Positions 1 through 7,032 are shown, counted from the stretch's first letter. The stretch is DNA of 9,748 bases from Fibrobacter sp. (GCA_012841225.1 DUVD01000264.1:1-9748), one strand, 5' to 3'. Program-made: numbers and translations. The notes: generated by a model not told the origin, from the sequence alone.

Positions 1-1953
1 TCGAGCTACATGCCCAATGGGGAACCTTCTTCAGATTGGATTAACGCTAGTGCTGATGGCAAAATTGAATATAAAACTTTAGATACGGGCGCTTTCACTA
101 TTGAGCTGCGCTACACTAAAGATTTTAAATCTTGGGGTGCCATTGAGTTTATAAATGCTGTTTCTGGAAAGAAGATTTCAGTGAGCTCACCTCCTCTTTT
201 AGAATTAGCATCTATTCAGGGCACGGTTGCTCCTGGGCAAGGGCCGTCGTTAATTCGTATTGCCGGTTTAGAGCGCTTTATCGTTCCAGATAGCGCGGGG
301 CGATTTGTTGTGGACTCGTTGCCTCTTGGTGACTTTAAACTAATTGTTGAAAGTCGATCGAACCGAGGTGTTATTCGAGTAGATGCAGAAACAGGAATTG
401 AAATTCCCGCTTTAGAATTAGGCGAAGCTAAAGGTTTTGCAGTAGAAGATTTCGAGTCCTTTAGTGGCAAGTCAAAAACGGGTAGTATTTTAGGAGATGG
501 TTGGTGGTACACTATAGATGCTGCTGGAGAAAGCATTTTGCCTCTTTGGGATGACGCATTAATTCGCAGTTTTTCTGGTCGAGTTGGGTGTGCTTCTGGT
601 GGCTGTGCGCGCACGAGCAATCGTTTGGGTTTCTTATTGGGGCTTTGGGATGTTGATTATGACCTCTCTCTTTTAGACACGCTTTATTTTGCTGCTAAGG
701 GCAAAGGAGAGTTGCGAATTGCTCTTGCTTATGGTGAGTTCGGTGTTAAAGAAAATGGTTTAGAAACGGCGGTAGTGTTAGAAGAAAATTGGAAGGGTTA
801 CGCCATTGCCATTTCTAAGATGAAGACTTATGGACCAACGCAAACAGAAAAAACTCGTTCTAATCGGATTGATTTTTTAGTGAGCGATGGAGGAGAGGTC
901 TTCTTAGATGATATCTCTTTAGGTGGAGTCGATTCATCTGCTCTAGAAGAGGTTAAAGTGGAGTGGGCTAACCCAGAGGCATCTTTGTTTCCTGGAGAAA
1001 ATTGGGCTCAGCATATTTCTTTACTCTCCACAGTTATTGGTTATGGCAGCCAAACAAAAGGCGGGGCTGGTGGCGAAATTTGTTTGGTCACGACTGAAGA
1101 AGACTTACTAGAAAATGAAGAGAATGCTTATGTGGTGGCGCCTGGGTCTTTGCGTGAGTGTGCCATGAAAGACGGCCCTATTTGGATTCAGTTTGAAAAA
1201 GATGGTGTTTTTCGATTGCAAACACCACTGCGCATCAAATCTTTTAAAACGATTGATGGCCGCGGTCGTGATGTTCGAATTGCGGGAATGGGTATTCTTG
1301 CGGATTCTGCTTCGCATTTAATTTTTGAAAACTTACGCTTTACTTCTCCTGCAATTACCGAAAAAGATACCACTTCTAGGCGCGCACTTTCTATTCATAA
1401 TCAATCTAAAAATATTTGGGTCGATCACTGCACTTTTGAAGAATATCCCTTGGTGCTACTCGATATTAAAAGGCGCTCCGACTCTGTGACTATTTCTTGG
1501 TCTCGATTTGAGGGTAGTGGTCATGCCATTTTACTAGGCTTAAATCCTGAAATTTATTTTGATTCTTTGGAGCATTTAACGGCTCATCATAATTATTTCA
1601 ATAATTTAACAGGCGTGGGTATTTTGAACCATGGCAATATAGGGCATTTTTATAATAATTTCTTTATGGACATGGGTTCAGTAGGGGTTGCTTCTACAGA
1701 TCGAGCACAAAGCCGTATAGAGAAAAATATCTTTAATATAGCAGCTCCTTTTTATAATAAACGAGTCGACTTTGCTCAACTCGATGTTGATGGCTCAGGT
1801 GGTTACATTGATATGATTGATAATTGGTTGGCAAATGGGGGGAGTGTTTTAAAAGACCCCAATAAAGTGCATGCCCCTACTTACGATTATATGGCAACCG
1901 ATGCCGGTGCTGCCTTAGCTCTTCGCATTCAAAGCGAAGCAGGGCCAAGATAA
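1..1953 (+). CDS. Secreted modular protein with C-terminal PL1 pectate-lyase-like beta-helix (5' end missing)
   Basis: The frame is open from base 1, and the first Met (base 10) has no ribosome binding site, so the gene starts upstream of the window. Numbering from that Met, residues about 66-115 form a small beta-sandwich of the carboxypeptidase-regulatory type (SIQGTV, then DSAGRFVVDSLPLGDF). Residues about 143-306 look like a CBM11/CIA30-type jelly roll (EDFESF, DGWW, ending VFLDDISLGG). Residues about 330-620 are a PL1/Pel parallel beta-helix (GYGSQTKGGAGGE, PGSLREC, KTIDGRG, NIWVDH, LLDIK, VTISWSRF, HHNYF, HFYNNF). PL1 enzymes cleave polygalacturonate by Ca-dependent beta-elimination, but this copy lacks the expected catalytic Arg (Val536 there) and most Ca ligands, so lyase activity is doubtful. 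The protein stops soon after the helix with no C-terminal sorting domain. Fold assignment is strong; export is inferred from the family, because the N-terminus is not seen. Confidence 0.85.
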   Translation, partial: SSYMPNGEPSSDWINASADGKIEYKTLDTGAFTIELRYTKDFKSWGAIEFINAVSGKKISVSSPPLLELASIQGTVAPGQGPSLIRIAGLERFIVPDSAGRFVVDSLPLGDFKLIVESRSNRGVIRVDAETGIEIPALELGEAKGFAVEDFESFSGKSKTGSILGDGWWYTIDAAGESILPLWDDALIRSFSGRVGCASGGCARTSNRLGFLLGLWDVDYDLSLLDTLYFAAKGKGELRIALAYGEFGVKENGLETAVVLEENWKGYAIAISKMKTYGPTQTEKTRSNRIDFLVSDGGEVFLDDISLGGVDSSALEEVKVEWANPEASLFPGENWAQHISLLSTVIGYGSQTKGGAGGEICLVTTEEDLLENEENAYVVAPGSLRECAMKDGPIWIQFEKDGVFRLQTPLRIKSFKTIDGRGRDVRIAGMGILADSASHLIFENLRFTSPAITEKDTTSRRALSIHNQSKNIWVDHCTFEEYPLVLLDIKRRSDSVTISWSRFEGSGHAILLGLNPEIYFDSLEHLTAHHNYFNNLTGVGILNHGNIGHFYNNFFMDMGSVGVASTDRAQSRIEKNIFNIAAPFYNKRVDFAQLDVDGSGGYIDMIDNWLANGGSVLKDPNKVHAPTYDYMATDAGAALALRIQSEAGPR

Positions 1954-1984
1954 GCTGTTTTTAAAATTAATGTGCATAAAACTC

Positions 1985-2012
1985 AAAAGACTTTCAAACA
2001 AGGAGGTCTTTT
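1985..2012 (+). terminator. Possible hairpin/terminator between lyase-like gene and glyA
   Basis: A 10-bp stem with two G-U pairs (arms 1985-1994 and 2003-2012, 8-nt loop) ends in a T-rich arm followed by a broken U-rich stretch. It could end transcription of the lyase-like gene. The loop-side half of the 3' arm contains a consensus Shine-Dalgarno AAGGAGG (2000-2006), so the hairpin could instead hide a translation start. The stem is AT-rich and the U run is interrupted by G, so terminator function is uncertain. Confidence 0.4.
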
Positions 2013-2047
2013 TGTTATCTTTGAAAAACCTAATTAAGGAGTTTTAA
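2012..2047 (+). CDS. Putative 11-codon leader peptide upstream of glyA
   Basis: A TTG codon at 2012 sits 5 nt after a perfect AAGGAGG (2000-2006) and opens an 11-codon frame (MLSLKNLIKEF). Its TAA stop (2045-2047) shares its last base with the glyA ATG (TAATG). This geometry fits translational coupling or a leader ORF. The peptide has no run of Gly, Ser or Met codons that would point to classical attenuation. The glyA gene also has its own Shine-Dalgarno inside this frame. It could be a chance ORF. Confidence 0.3.
   Translation: MLSLKNLIKEF
2036..2041 (+). promoter_or_regulatory. Ribosome binding site of glyA
   Basis: AAGGAG lies 5 nt before the ATG at 2047, which fixes the glyA start. Confidence 0.85.
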
Positions 2048-3282
2048 TGAAATCTTTGCAAGAAACAGACTCAAAAATATTCGATCTTATTCAAAAAGAG
2101 ACCGAACGTCAGGAATATGGTATTGAGCTAATCGCCTCAGAAAACTACACTTCTAAAGCAGTGATGGAAGCAACGGGCTCTCCTCTCACCAACAAGTACA
2201 GCGAAGGCTATGTGGGCAAACGCTATTACGGTGGCAATGAAGTGATAGACCTAGTCGAGCAACTCGCCATTGATCGTTGCAAAGAACTTTTTGGTTGTGA
2301 ACATGCTAACGTTCAGCCTCTTTCCGGTTCTCCAGCGAACGCTGCTGTTTACTTGGCCGTGCTAAACCCTGGCGACAAAGTTCTCGGTTTGAAATTAGAT
2401 CACGGTGGTCACCTCTCTCACGGTCATCCAGTTAATTTTTCTGGTATTTTATATAATTTTGTGCAGTACGAAGTAGAAGAAGGAACAGGCCTTATCGATA
2501 TGGATAAGGTGCGTGAAATCGCTATCCGTGAAAAGCCTAAAATGATTTTGGCAGGTTTTTCTGCTTATAGCCGTAACATCGATTGGAAGCGCTTTAAGGA
2601 AATCGCAGACGAAGTAGGAGCTATCACGATGGCCGATATTTCTCATGTAGCTGGCTTAATTGCGGGTAAAGCGATTGAAAACCCAGTACCTTATTTTGAT
2701 ATTGTAACCACTACGACCCATAAAACCCTTCGCGGCCCTCGTGGTGCTGTTATTATGTGCAAAAATGCCTTTGCTAAAGCCATTGATAAAGGTTTGTTTC
2801 CAGGCATGCAAGGCGGCCCACACGACCATGTTAACGCCGGTAAAGCAGTTGCCTTTTTAGAAGCACTTCAACCCGATTTTCAACGGTATGCTAAGGATGT
2901 CATTAAGAATGCGCAGGCCATGGCCGCCGAATTAATGAAGCGCGGCTATAGAATCGTTTCTGGTGGCACCGATAATCATTTGATGGTAATCGATATGACC
3001 TCTAAGGGCATTAGCGGTAAAGAAGCCGAAGTTGCACTTGAAAAGGTGGGCATTTCTACAAGTCGAAGCACAATTCCTTTTGACACCCGTAAACCAATGG
3101 ACCCTTCTGGGCTTCGCATTGGCTCTCCTGCGGTGACGACTCGTGGTTTTGACGAAGCTGGCTGCGTAAAAATTGTCGACATTATCGATCGCACCATTAA
3201 CGCTCATGACGATGAAGCCGCTCTCAAGGGGATTCGTCAGGAAATTATTGAGCTATGCAAAAAGCATCCTCTTTATAAATAA
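2047..3282 (+). CDS. glyA: Serine hydroxymethyltransferase
   Basis: This cytoplasmic PLP enzyme interconverts serine plus tetrahydrofolate with glycine plus 5,10-methylene-THF, the main one-carbon source. Its 411 residues match the usual bacterial length of about 415. Visible signatures are IELIASENYTS near the N-terminus, GKRYYGG (58-63), the PLP-stacking DHGGHLSHG (118-126), D197 in MADISH, the PLP Schiff-base lysine K226 in TTTTHKTLRGPRG, and the substrate-carboxylate arginine R357 in SGLRIG. Two places depart from the enzymes I know. The phosphate-loop motif usually read as PHSGSQAN is PLSGSPAN here. The position of E. coli Asn347, a folate contact, is Ser341 (SRSTIPFD). The gene has its own strong RBS and terminator, so it is probably transcribed alone or with an upstream leader. 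Family identity is certain; full activity is expected but not proven given these substitutions. Confidence 0.96.
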   Translation: MKSLQETDSKIFDLIQKETERQEYGIELIASENYTSKAVMEATGSPLTNKYSEGYVGKRYYGGNEVIDLVEQLAIDRCKELFGCEHANVQPLSGSPANAAVYLAVLNPGDKVLGLKLDHGGHLSHGHPVNFSGILYNFVQYEVEEGTGLIDMDKVREIAIREKPKMILAGFSAYSRNIDWKRFKEIADEVGAITMADISHVAGLIAGKAIENPVPYFDIVTTTTHKTLRGPRGAVIMCKNAFAKAIDKGLFPGMQGGPHDHVNAGKAVAFLEALQPDFQRYAKDVIKNAQAMAAELMKRGYRIVSGGTDNHLMVIDMTSKGISGKEAEVALEKVGISTSRSTIPFDTRKPMDPSGLRIGSPAVTTRGFDEAGCVKIVDIIDRTINAHDDEAALKGIRQEIIELCKKHPLYK

Positions 3283-3299
3283 CAAGTAAATAAGAAGAG

Positions 3300-3334
3300 C
3301 CCTTTATCAATAAACGATAAAGGGATTTTTTTTT
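3300..3334 (+). terminator. Intrinsic terminator of glyA
   Basis: A perfect 9-bp stem CCCTTTATC/GATAAAGGG (3300-3308 and 3316-3324) with a 7-nt loop is followed after one A by nine T residues (3326-3334). It lies 18 nt after the glyA stop codon and is a textbook Rho-independent terminator. Confidence 0.95.
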
Positions 3335-3442
3335 GTTAAATGAGTTAGGGATACCATATTGAGTCAAATAGGCAAAAGTTGTTCTAAGTTTAAAGGGTGT
3401 TATTTTTAAGTATTTTGACCTTATGTTTTGGAGAGCGCGTTT

Positions 3443-3448
3443 TATAAT
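3443..3448 (+). promoter_or_regulatory. Candidate -10 box for the ABC/DUF4328 unit
   Basis: An exact TATAAT lies 12 nt before the chosen ABC ATPase ATG (3461). The best -35-like hexamer, TTGACC at 3415-3420, is 22 bp away, which is too far. If this -10 is used, the mRNA would start about 6 nt before the ATG, making the message nearly leaderless; that fits the absence of a Shine-Dalgarno there. The rest of 3335-3442 is AT-rich and holds nothing else I recognise. Confidence 0.3.
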
Positions 3449-3460
3449 TATATTATTTAC

Positions 3461-4399
3461 ATGGATTTAAATTGCATCAATTTTTCTGAAATAAATTACA
3501 CTTACCCTAAAGCGAAAACTAAGGCCTTAGATTCGGTTTCTATGAGCATCCCCGAGTCTTCTCTTTTCGCTTTTTTAGGCCCAAATGGCGCAGGCAAAAC
3601 TACACTACTTCGCTTGTTTTGTAATCGTTTAATTCCTTCTAGTGGTTCTATTAGCATACACGAAAAATGGAGCGATTCTTTTGGTGCATTAGATCCCAAA
3701 AAAGTGGGAGTTCTTTTAGAAAATCCAGGCATTTATCCTCGACTTTCTGTAGAGGAATACTTAACGTATTTTGCGCAGCTTTACAACGTAGAAAAACCAG
3801 CTATTCGCATTAGGGCATTGGCCAACACCTTTGCTTTTAATGAGTCTCTTTCGGTACGAATGGATACACTTTCATTGGGTAATCGCCAAAAAGTTCAAAT
3901 AATAAGAGCATTTTTGCACGACCCAGGCTTACTTATTTTAGACGAACCAGTGGCAAACCTCGATCCTATTTCCCGTGATATTGTTTGGAACGCTTTATCT
4001 CAATGGCGAGAAAAAACAGGAGGAACAGCTGTCGTTTGTTCGCATGTTTTAGCCGAACTAGATCGAGTGGTTACTGATTATGCTTTAATATCCAAAGGGG
4101 CCCTTTTGCAGTCAGGGTCAACATCTTCCTTAACAGGTAAAGAAGTGACTGTTGTCGTGGATTTAGCCCCACCATTCAATGTAGACCAAGTGAAAACATT
4201 ACTTTCTTCGTTAGTAAAAACTTCAGGGTTAAAAAATGGTTTTGCTTTTTCAACAGCATCTCCAGAGGTAGTAAACCCCCAATTAATTTCAGTTTTAACA
4301 CAGGCTGGTATTTCAATAATTTCAGTCTCCATTCACAAAAACACACTTGCTAACATTTATTACAAGGCGTTTGGCATAGAGGAATCTTATGGAAAATAG
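3461..4399 (+). CDS. ABC transporter ATP-binding protein (BcrA/CcmA-like)
   Basis: This is the cytoplasmic ATPase subunit of an ABC system, 312 residues from the ATG at 3461. Motifs in order are Walker A GPNGAGKTT (40-48), a Q-loop with Glu87 in place of Gln (LLENPGIYP), a variant signature LSLGNRQ (137-143), Walker B LLILDEP (157-163), D-loop NLDP and the H-loop His195 (CSH). The ATPase should therefore be functional. The tail of about 90 residues after SKGALLQSGS is an extra alpha/beta domain like those of drug- and lantibiotic-export ATPases. An in-frame TTG at 3428 would add 11 residues but has no RBS; the ATG also lacks one, though family N-termini align better from it. The last 11 bases overlap the next gene, a DUF4328-like membrane protein rather than a recognisable permease. 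The substrate is unknown. Confidence 0.9.
   Translation: MDLNCINFSEINYTYPKAKTKALDSVSMSIPESSLFAFLGPNGAGKTTLLRLFCNRLIPSSGSISIHEKWSDSFGALDPKKVGVLLENPGIYPRLSVEEYLTYFAQLYNVEKPAIRIRALANTFAFNESLSVRMDTLSLGNRQKVQIIRAFLHDPGLLILDEPVANLDPISRDIVWNALSQWREKTGGTAVVCSHVLAELDRVVTDYALISKGALLQSGSTSSLTGKEVTVVVDLAPPFNVDQVKTLLSSLVKTSGLKNGFAFSTASPEVVNPQLISVLTQAGISIISVSIHKNTLANIYYKAFGIEESYGK
4378..4383 (+). promoter_or_regulatory. Ribosome binding site of the DUF4328-like gene
   Basis: AGAGGA lies 5 nt before the ATG at 4389, inside the end of the ABC ATPase gene. It supports translation of the second gene from its own site within the overlap. Confidence 0.7.
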
Positions 4400-5114
4400 A
4401 GGTTTTAATATAAAAGATAATGTATTAAGGGGTTCCCGTACTCTTTTTTGGTTGAAAGTTAATTTTGTATTTGTTTTACTTTTGACTTTTTTGGTCGTTC
4501 TATTTAGTTGGACTTTTGGGTTTATAGATTTTATGAATCCAGAAAAATTTTTCGCCGTAGATATGCTTAGCCTGAGTATGATGTTGCTTTTTATTTCAGG
4601 TGTTTTTTTATTTACTTTTTCGTTTTTCATTGTTTTTATTTACTGGATCGCCTGGTTTTATCGCGCCTCCGCAAATGTGCGCACTTTTGCAAAAACTAGT
4701 TTTTCTCCATTCATAGCGGTGCTTTGCTCTTTAATTCCATTTTTTGGGATTGTTTTTCATTATCTTATTTTAAAAGAATTAGTCCGAGAAACAGAATTGT
4801 TTTTAATGGATCGTAGGATTTCTTTAACTTTTGTAAAACAAAAATCAATTAAAGCTTGGTTTGTTTTGGCGCTGCTCGGTTCAGTATCTTATTTTACACA
4901 TAGGTTCTATGTTACTGAATTTTTAACGACTAGCCTTTGGCTTTGTTCTTTAGCTTTTTATATCTCTTTTTTCTCTGGATTTGCTCGTTACGAAAAGGCG
5001 TTATTTGATTTTTCGCAAGATGAGATTATCAAAGCAAAAGTAGAAGCGGTTCTAAGAACGCGCGACATCGAAAAGCAGAGAAATCAAGAGGGCGACGAGT
5101 CACCTATTTTATAA
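4389..5114 (+). CDS. DUF4328-like multi-pass membrane protein, partner of the ABC ATPase
   Basis: A 241-residue inner-membrane protein of unknown function. Hydrophobic segments fall at about 20-46, 60-90, 107-129, 155-170 and 178-198, followed by a charged cytoplasmic tail (about 200-241). The centre (WIAWFYRASANVR, then SPF, then IPFFGI and a conserved LKEL) has the layout of DUF4328 proteins, whose hallmark is W-x-yRa-x-Nl followed by a W/F-rich IP helix. Its start overlaps the ABC ATPase by 11 nt with a good RBS, so the two are almost certainly co-translated. It lacks the look of ABC-2, FtsX or BcrB permeases. It could be an unusual membrane subunit for the ATPase or simply a co-expressed protein. 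Its 3' end overlaps the convergent gatA by 11 nt. The DUF4328 assignment is from memory of the family pattern and is moderate. Confidence 0.75.
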   Translation: MENRGFNIKDNVLRGSRTLFWLKVNFVFVLLLTFLVVLFSWTFGFIDFMNPEKFFAVDMLSLSMMLLFISGVFLFTFSFFIVFIYWIAWFYRASANVRTFAKTSFSPFIAVLCSLIPFFGIVFHYLILKELVRETELFLMDRRISLTFVKQKSIKAWFVLALLGSVSYFTHRFYVTEFLTTSLWLCSLAFYISFFSGFARYEKALFDFSQDEIIKAKVEAVLRTRDIEKQRNQEGDESPIL

Positions 5115-6522
5115 TTTGTTCTGTGGCAGCTGCCATTGAGAGAAGCTCTGTTTCTTGGAACGGTTTTCCTATCCATTGTAACCCTACTGGGAGTCCACTT
5201 TCTAAACCGCAGGGGAGCGTAATTCCAGGAAGCCCAGAAAGATTTAAGCTAACGGTGTAAATGTCTGATAGGTACATCGCCATTGGGTCAGAAGAGCTCG
5301 TTCCACATAGAAGAGGTGCGCCAGGCATGGTTGGGCTTGCAATCACATCGCAAGATTTAAAAGCCTTGTTAAAGTCTTCGGTGATTAAACGGCGGACTTT
5401 TTGCGCCTGCAAGTAGTAGGCATCGTAAAAACCGGAGTTCAATACGTAAGAGCCTAAAAGGATTCGTCGTTGCACTTCTTTACCAAAACCCTCTGAGCGA
5501 CTTTTAGCGTACAAGTCAAATAATTGACGCGCTTCTGGGCTTCGATAGGTGTAGCGAACACCGTCAAAACGGCTAAGGTTACTAGAGGCTTCGGCGGTGG
5601 CGATTATGTAATAACTTGATACGGCGTATGAAATATGGGGTAAAGAAATTTCTTTTAGAATAGCGCCTTCTTTTTCTAATTGAGAAAGCGTTTTTTCGAT
5701 GATCGCTTTACAAGAGGCCTCTAACCCTTCTTCAAAATACTCTTTAGGAATGCCAATGACTTTGCCCTGCACGCCTTCGTCTAATTTTTGGGTAAAGTCT
5801 TCGCACGGACGTTCACTTGTCGTGTTGTCGTGAGGATCTTGGCCGCAAATAGCAGAGAGGATTGTAGCGCAGTCTTTGACGTTTGTGCCAAATGGCCCAA
5901 TTTGATCGAGACTTGATGCATAAGCAATTAAGCCGTAACGAGAGACTCTCCCGTATGTGGGTTTCATTCCTACGACACCTGTACACGCGGCCGGTTGGCG
6001 AATAGAGCCTCCTGTATCGGAGCCCAAAGCAACAGGAACGCAGCCGGAAGCGACGGCAACAGCAGAGCCACCAGAAGATCCACCAGGCACGCGCGATTCA
6101 TCTATTGGGTTTTTGACGGGCCCAAAAAATGAAGATTCGCTTGAAGATCCCATGGCAAATTCATCCATATTCGTTTTGCCAACGATAATGGCGCCTGCAT
6201 TTTCTAGAAGTTCAACCGCAGTAGCGGTATAGGGCGCATTAAATTTTTCGAGCATTCTTGAACCCGCAGTGGTGCGAGTGTTTTCTAGACAAAGATTGTC
6301 TTTGATAGCGACGGGAATGCCATCGAGTGGGCCTCGCGTTTTGCCTTCGGCGCGTCGTTGATCTGAGACTTCTGCTTGCTGCAAAGCACGCTCAGGCAAG
6401 ATAGAGATAAAGGCGTTTAAAGACTTGGTCTTTTCAATTTGAGCGAGTGATTCTTCGATGAGTTTTTTTGAAGAGGTTTCGTTACTTTTTAGTTTTTGTT
6501 GTAAATCTTGAATACTGAGCAT
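5104..6522 (-). CDS. gatA: Aspartyl/glutamyl-tRNA amidotransferase subunit A
   Basis: GatA is the amidase subunit of GatCAB. It hydrolyses glutamine and passes ammonia to GatB, which amidates mischarged Glu-tRNA(Gln) or Asp-tRNA(Asn). The amidase signature is complete: Lys74 (PVAIKDN), Ser149 (PGGSSGGS) and Ser173 (SDTGGSIRQPA) form the Lys-cisSer-Ser triad, each five residues earlier than in the S. aureus enzyme as I recall it. GMKPTYGRVSRYG, SSLDQIGP and FYDAYYLQAQKVR are also GatA-typical. Length 472 fits (usually about 480). The start at 6522 is chosen over an ATG six codons upstream because GGAG (6530-6533) lies 7 nt before it. The ATG overlaps the stop of the preceding DUF4321 gene as TAATG. 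Neither gatB nor gatC is in the window. The organism therefore probably uses the indirect route for Gln- or Asn-tRNA. Confidence 0.96.
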   Translation of the reverse strand: MLSIQDLQQKLKSNETSSKKLIEESLAQIEKTKSLNAFISILPERALQQAEVSDQRRAEGKTRGPLDGIPVAIKDNLCLENTRTTAGSRMLEKFNAPYTATAVELLENAGAIIVGKTNMDEFAMGSSSESSFFGPVKNPIDESRVPGGSSGGSAVAVASGCVPVALGSDTGGSIRQPAACTGVVGMKPTYGRVSRYGLIAYASSLDQIGPFGTNVKDCATILSAICGQDPHDNTTSERPCEDFTQKLDEGVQGKVIGIPKEYFEEGLEASCKAIIEKTLSQLEKEGAILKEISLPHISYAVSSYYIIATAEASSNLSRFDGVRYTYRSPEARQLFDLYAKSRSEGFGKEVQRRILLGSYVLNSGFYDAYYLQAQKVRRLITEDFNKAFKSCDVIASPTMPGAPLLCGTSSSDPMAMYLSDIYTVSLNLSGLPGITLPCGLESGLPVGLQWIGKPFQETELLSMAAATEQIIK

Positions 6523-6845
6523 TAACGATCTCCAGACCATTTCATAATATAAATAGCGACAATCATTCCTATAATGCTTACGACATTTAGTTTCAAGCCA
6601 AAGCCCAAAGAAAATTTAACTAAATGAAGGTCAATAAAAACAGGATCTACATTGTTGCCTATGCCGATGTTAAAATTAAAAGGGGCTACAAAAAAATTAC
6701 GGACGATGTTATCATAACCGCCAGCGTTCATCAATTCACCTAGCTCGCCGAATAGTAACCCTAAGCTTTCACCTAAAATGCCTCCAATAAGAAGCCCAAG
6801 GATTATAAAGAGAAATAAACGTGGAAAATTGCTTTTGCGAACCAT
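6522..6845 (-). CDS. DUF4321-type small membrane protein
   Basis: A 107-residue protein with two hydrophobic segments, about 9-34 (glycine-rich, LGLLIGGILGESLG) and about 84-103 (LKLNVVSIIGMIVAIYI), joined by a soluble loop containing FIDLHLVKFSLGFGL. The pattern of an N-terminal GG-x-lGe helix, then a dL-x-l-x-lgfglkiN-x-x-s-x-iG helix, is that of DUF4321 proteins, whose function is unknown. A ribosome binding site (AAAGGTG, 6856-6850) precedes the ATG. The stop TAA shares a base with the gatA ATG, so the two genes are probably coupled in translation. It is not GatC, which is soluble and lacks membrane helices, although it occupies the place where gatC often sits. Confidence 0.8.
   Translation of the reverse strand: MVRKSNFPRLFLFIILGLLIGGILGESLGLLFGELGELMNAGGYDNIVRNFFVAPFNFNIGIGNNVDPVFIDLHLVKFSLGFGLKLNVVSIIGMIVAIYIMKWSGDR
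6530..6533 (-). promoter_or_regulatory. Ribosome binding site of gatA
   Basis: On the minus strand GGAG lies 7 nt before the ATG at 6522, within the last codons of the preceding gene. It decides the gatA start in favour of MLSIQDL rather than the upstream in-frame ATG at 6540. Confidence 0.7.
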
Positions 6846-7032
6846 ACAGCACCTTTATTGAATATTCACCAAATATAATAAGATATTCAAAAATCGAATT
6901 GGATTCTTAATGGATACTTATTAAAAGTGGGGTTTTGTTCGTTTATTTTTACAAGCATTTGAAATTAGACTAAAAAGAGAGCCCTGCTTACATTTGTATA
7001 CATATTCTTCTAAGGTTTTCAGTTAAGAAAAA

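Noticed and set aside
216..620. Open frame of 134 codons on the minus strand in the lyase-like gene
   Set aside because: It is a low-complexity Pro/Ser/Arg translation opposite a clear coding region.
1954..2046. Glycine or tetrahydrofolate riboswitch upstream of glyA
   Set aside because: The 93-bp gap is too short and shows none of the conserved junction sequences; only one simple hairpin is visible.
3428..3460. TTG start giving an 11-residue longer ABC ATPase
   Set aside because: It has no Shine-Dalgarno, the extra residues are unlike the family, and a -10-like TATAAT lies inside the extension.
4322..4630. Minus-strand frame of 102 codons across the ABC/DUF4328 junction
   Set aside because: It is a Lys/Asn-rich translation caused by the AT-rich membrane-protein code on the other strand, with no ribosome site or family.
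5957..6232. Open frame of 91 codons on the plus strand inside gatA
   Set aside because: It is antisense to the most conserved part of gatA, is proline- and threonine-rich with no family pattern, and has no ribosome site.
6522..6845. Small gene before gatA as gatC
   Set aside because: It has two clear membrane helices and DUF4321-like motifs, whereas GatC is a soluble protein without such helices.
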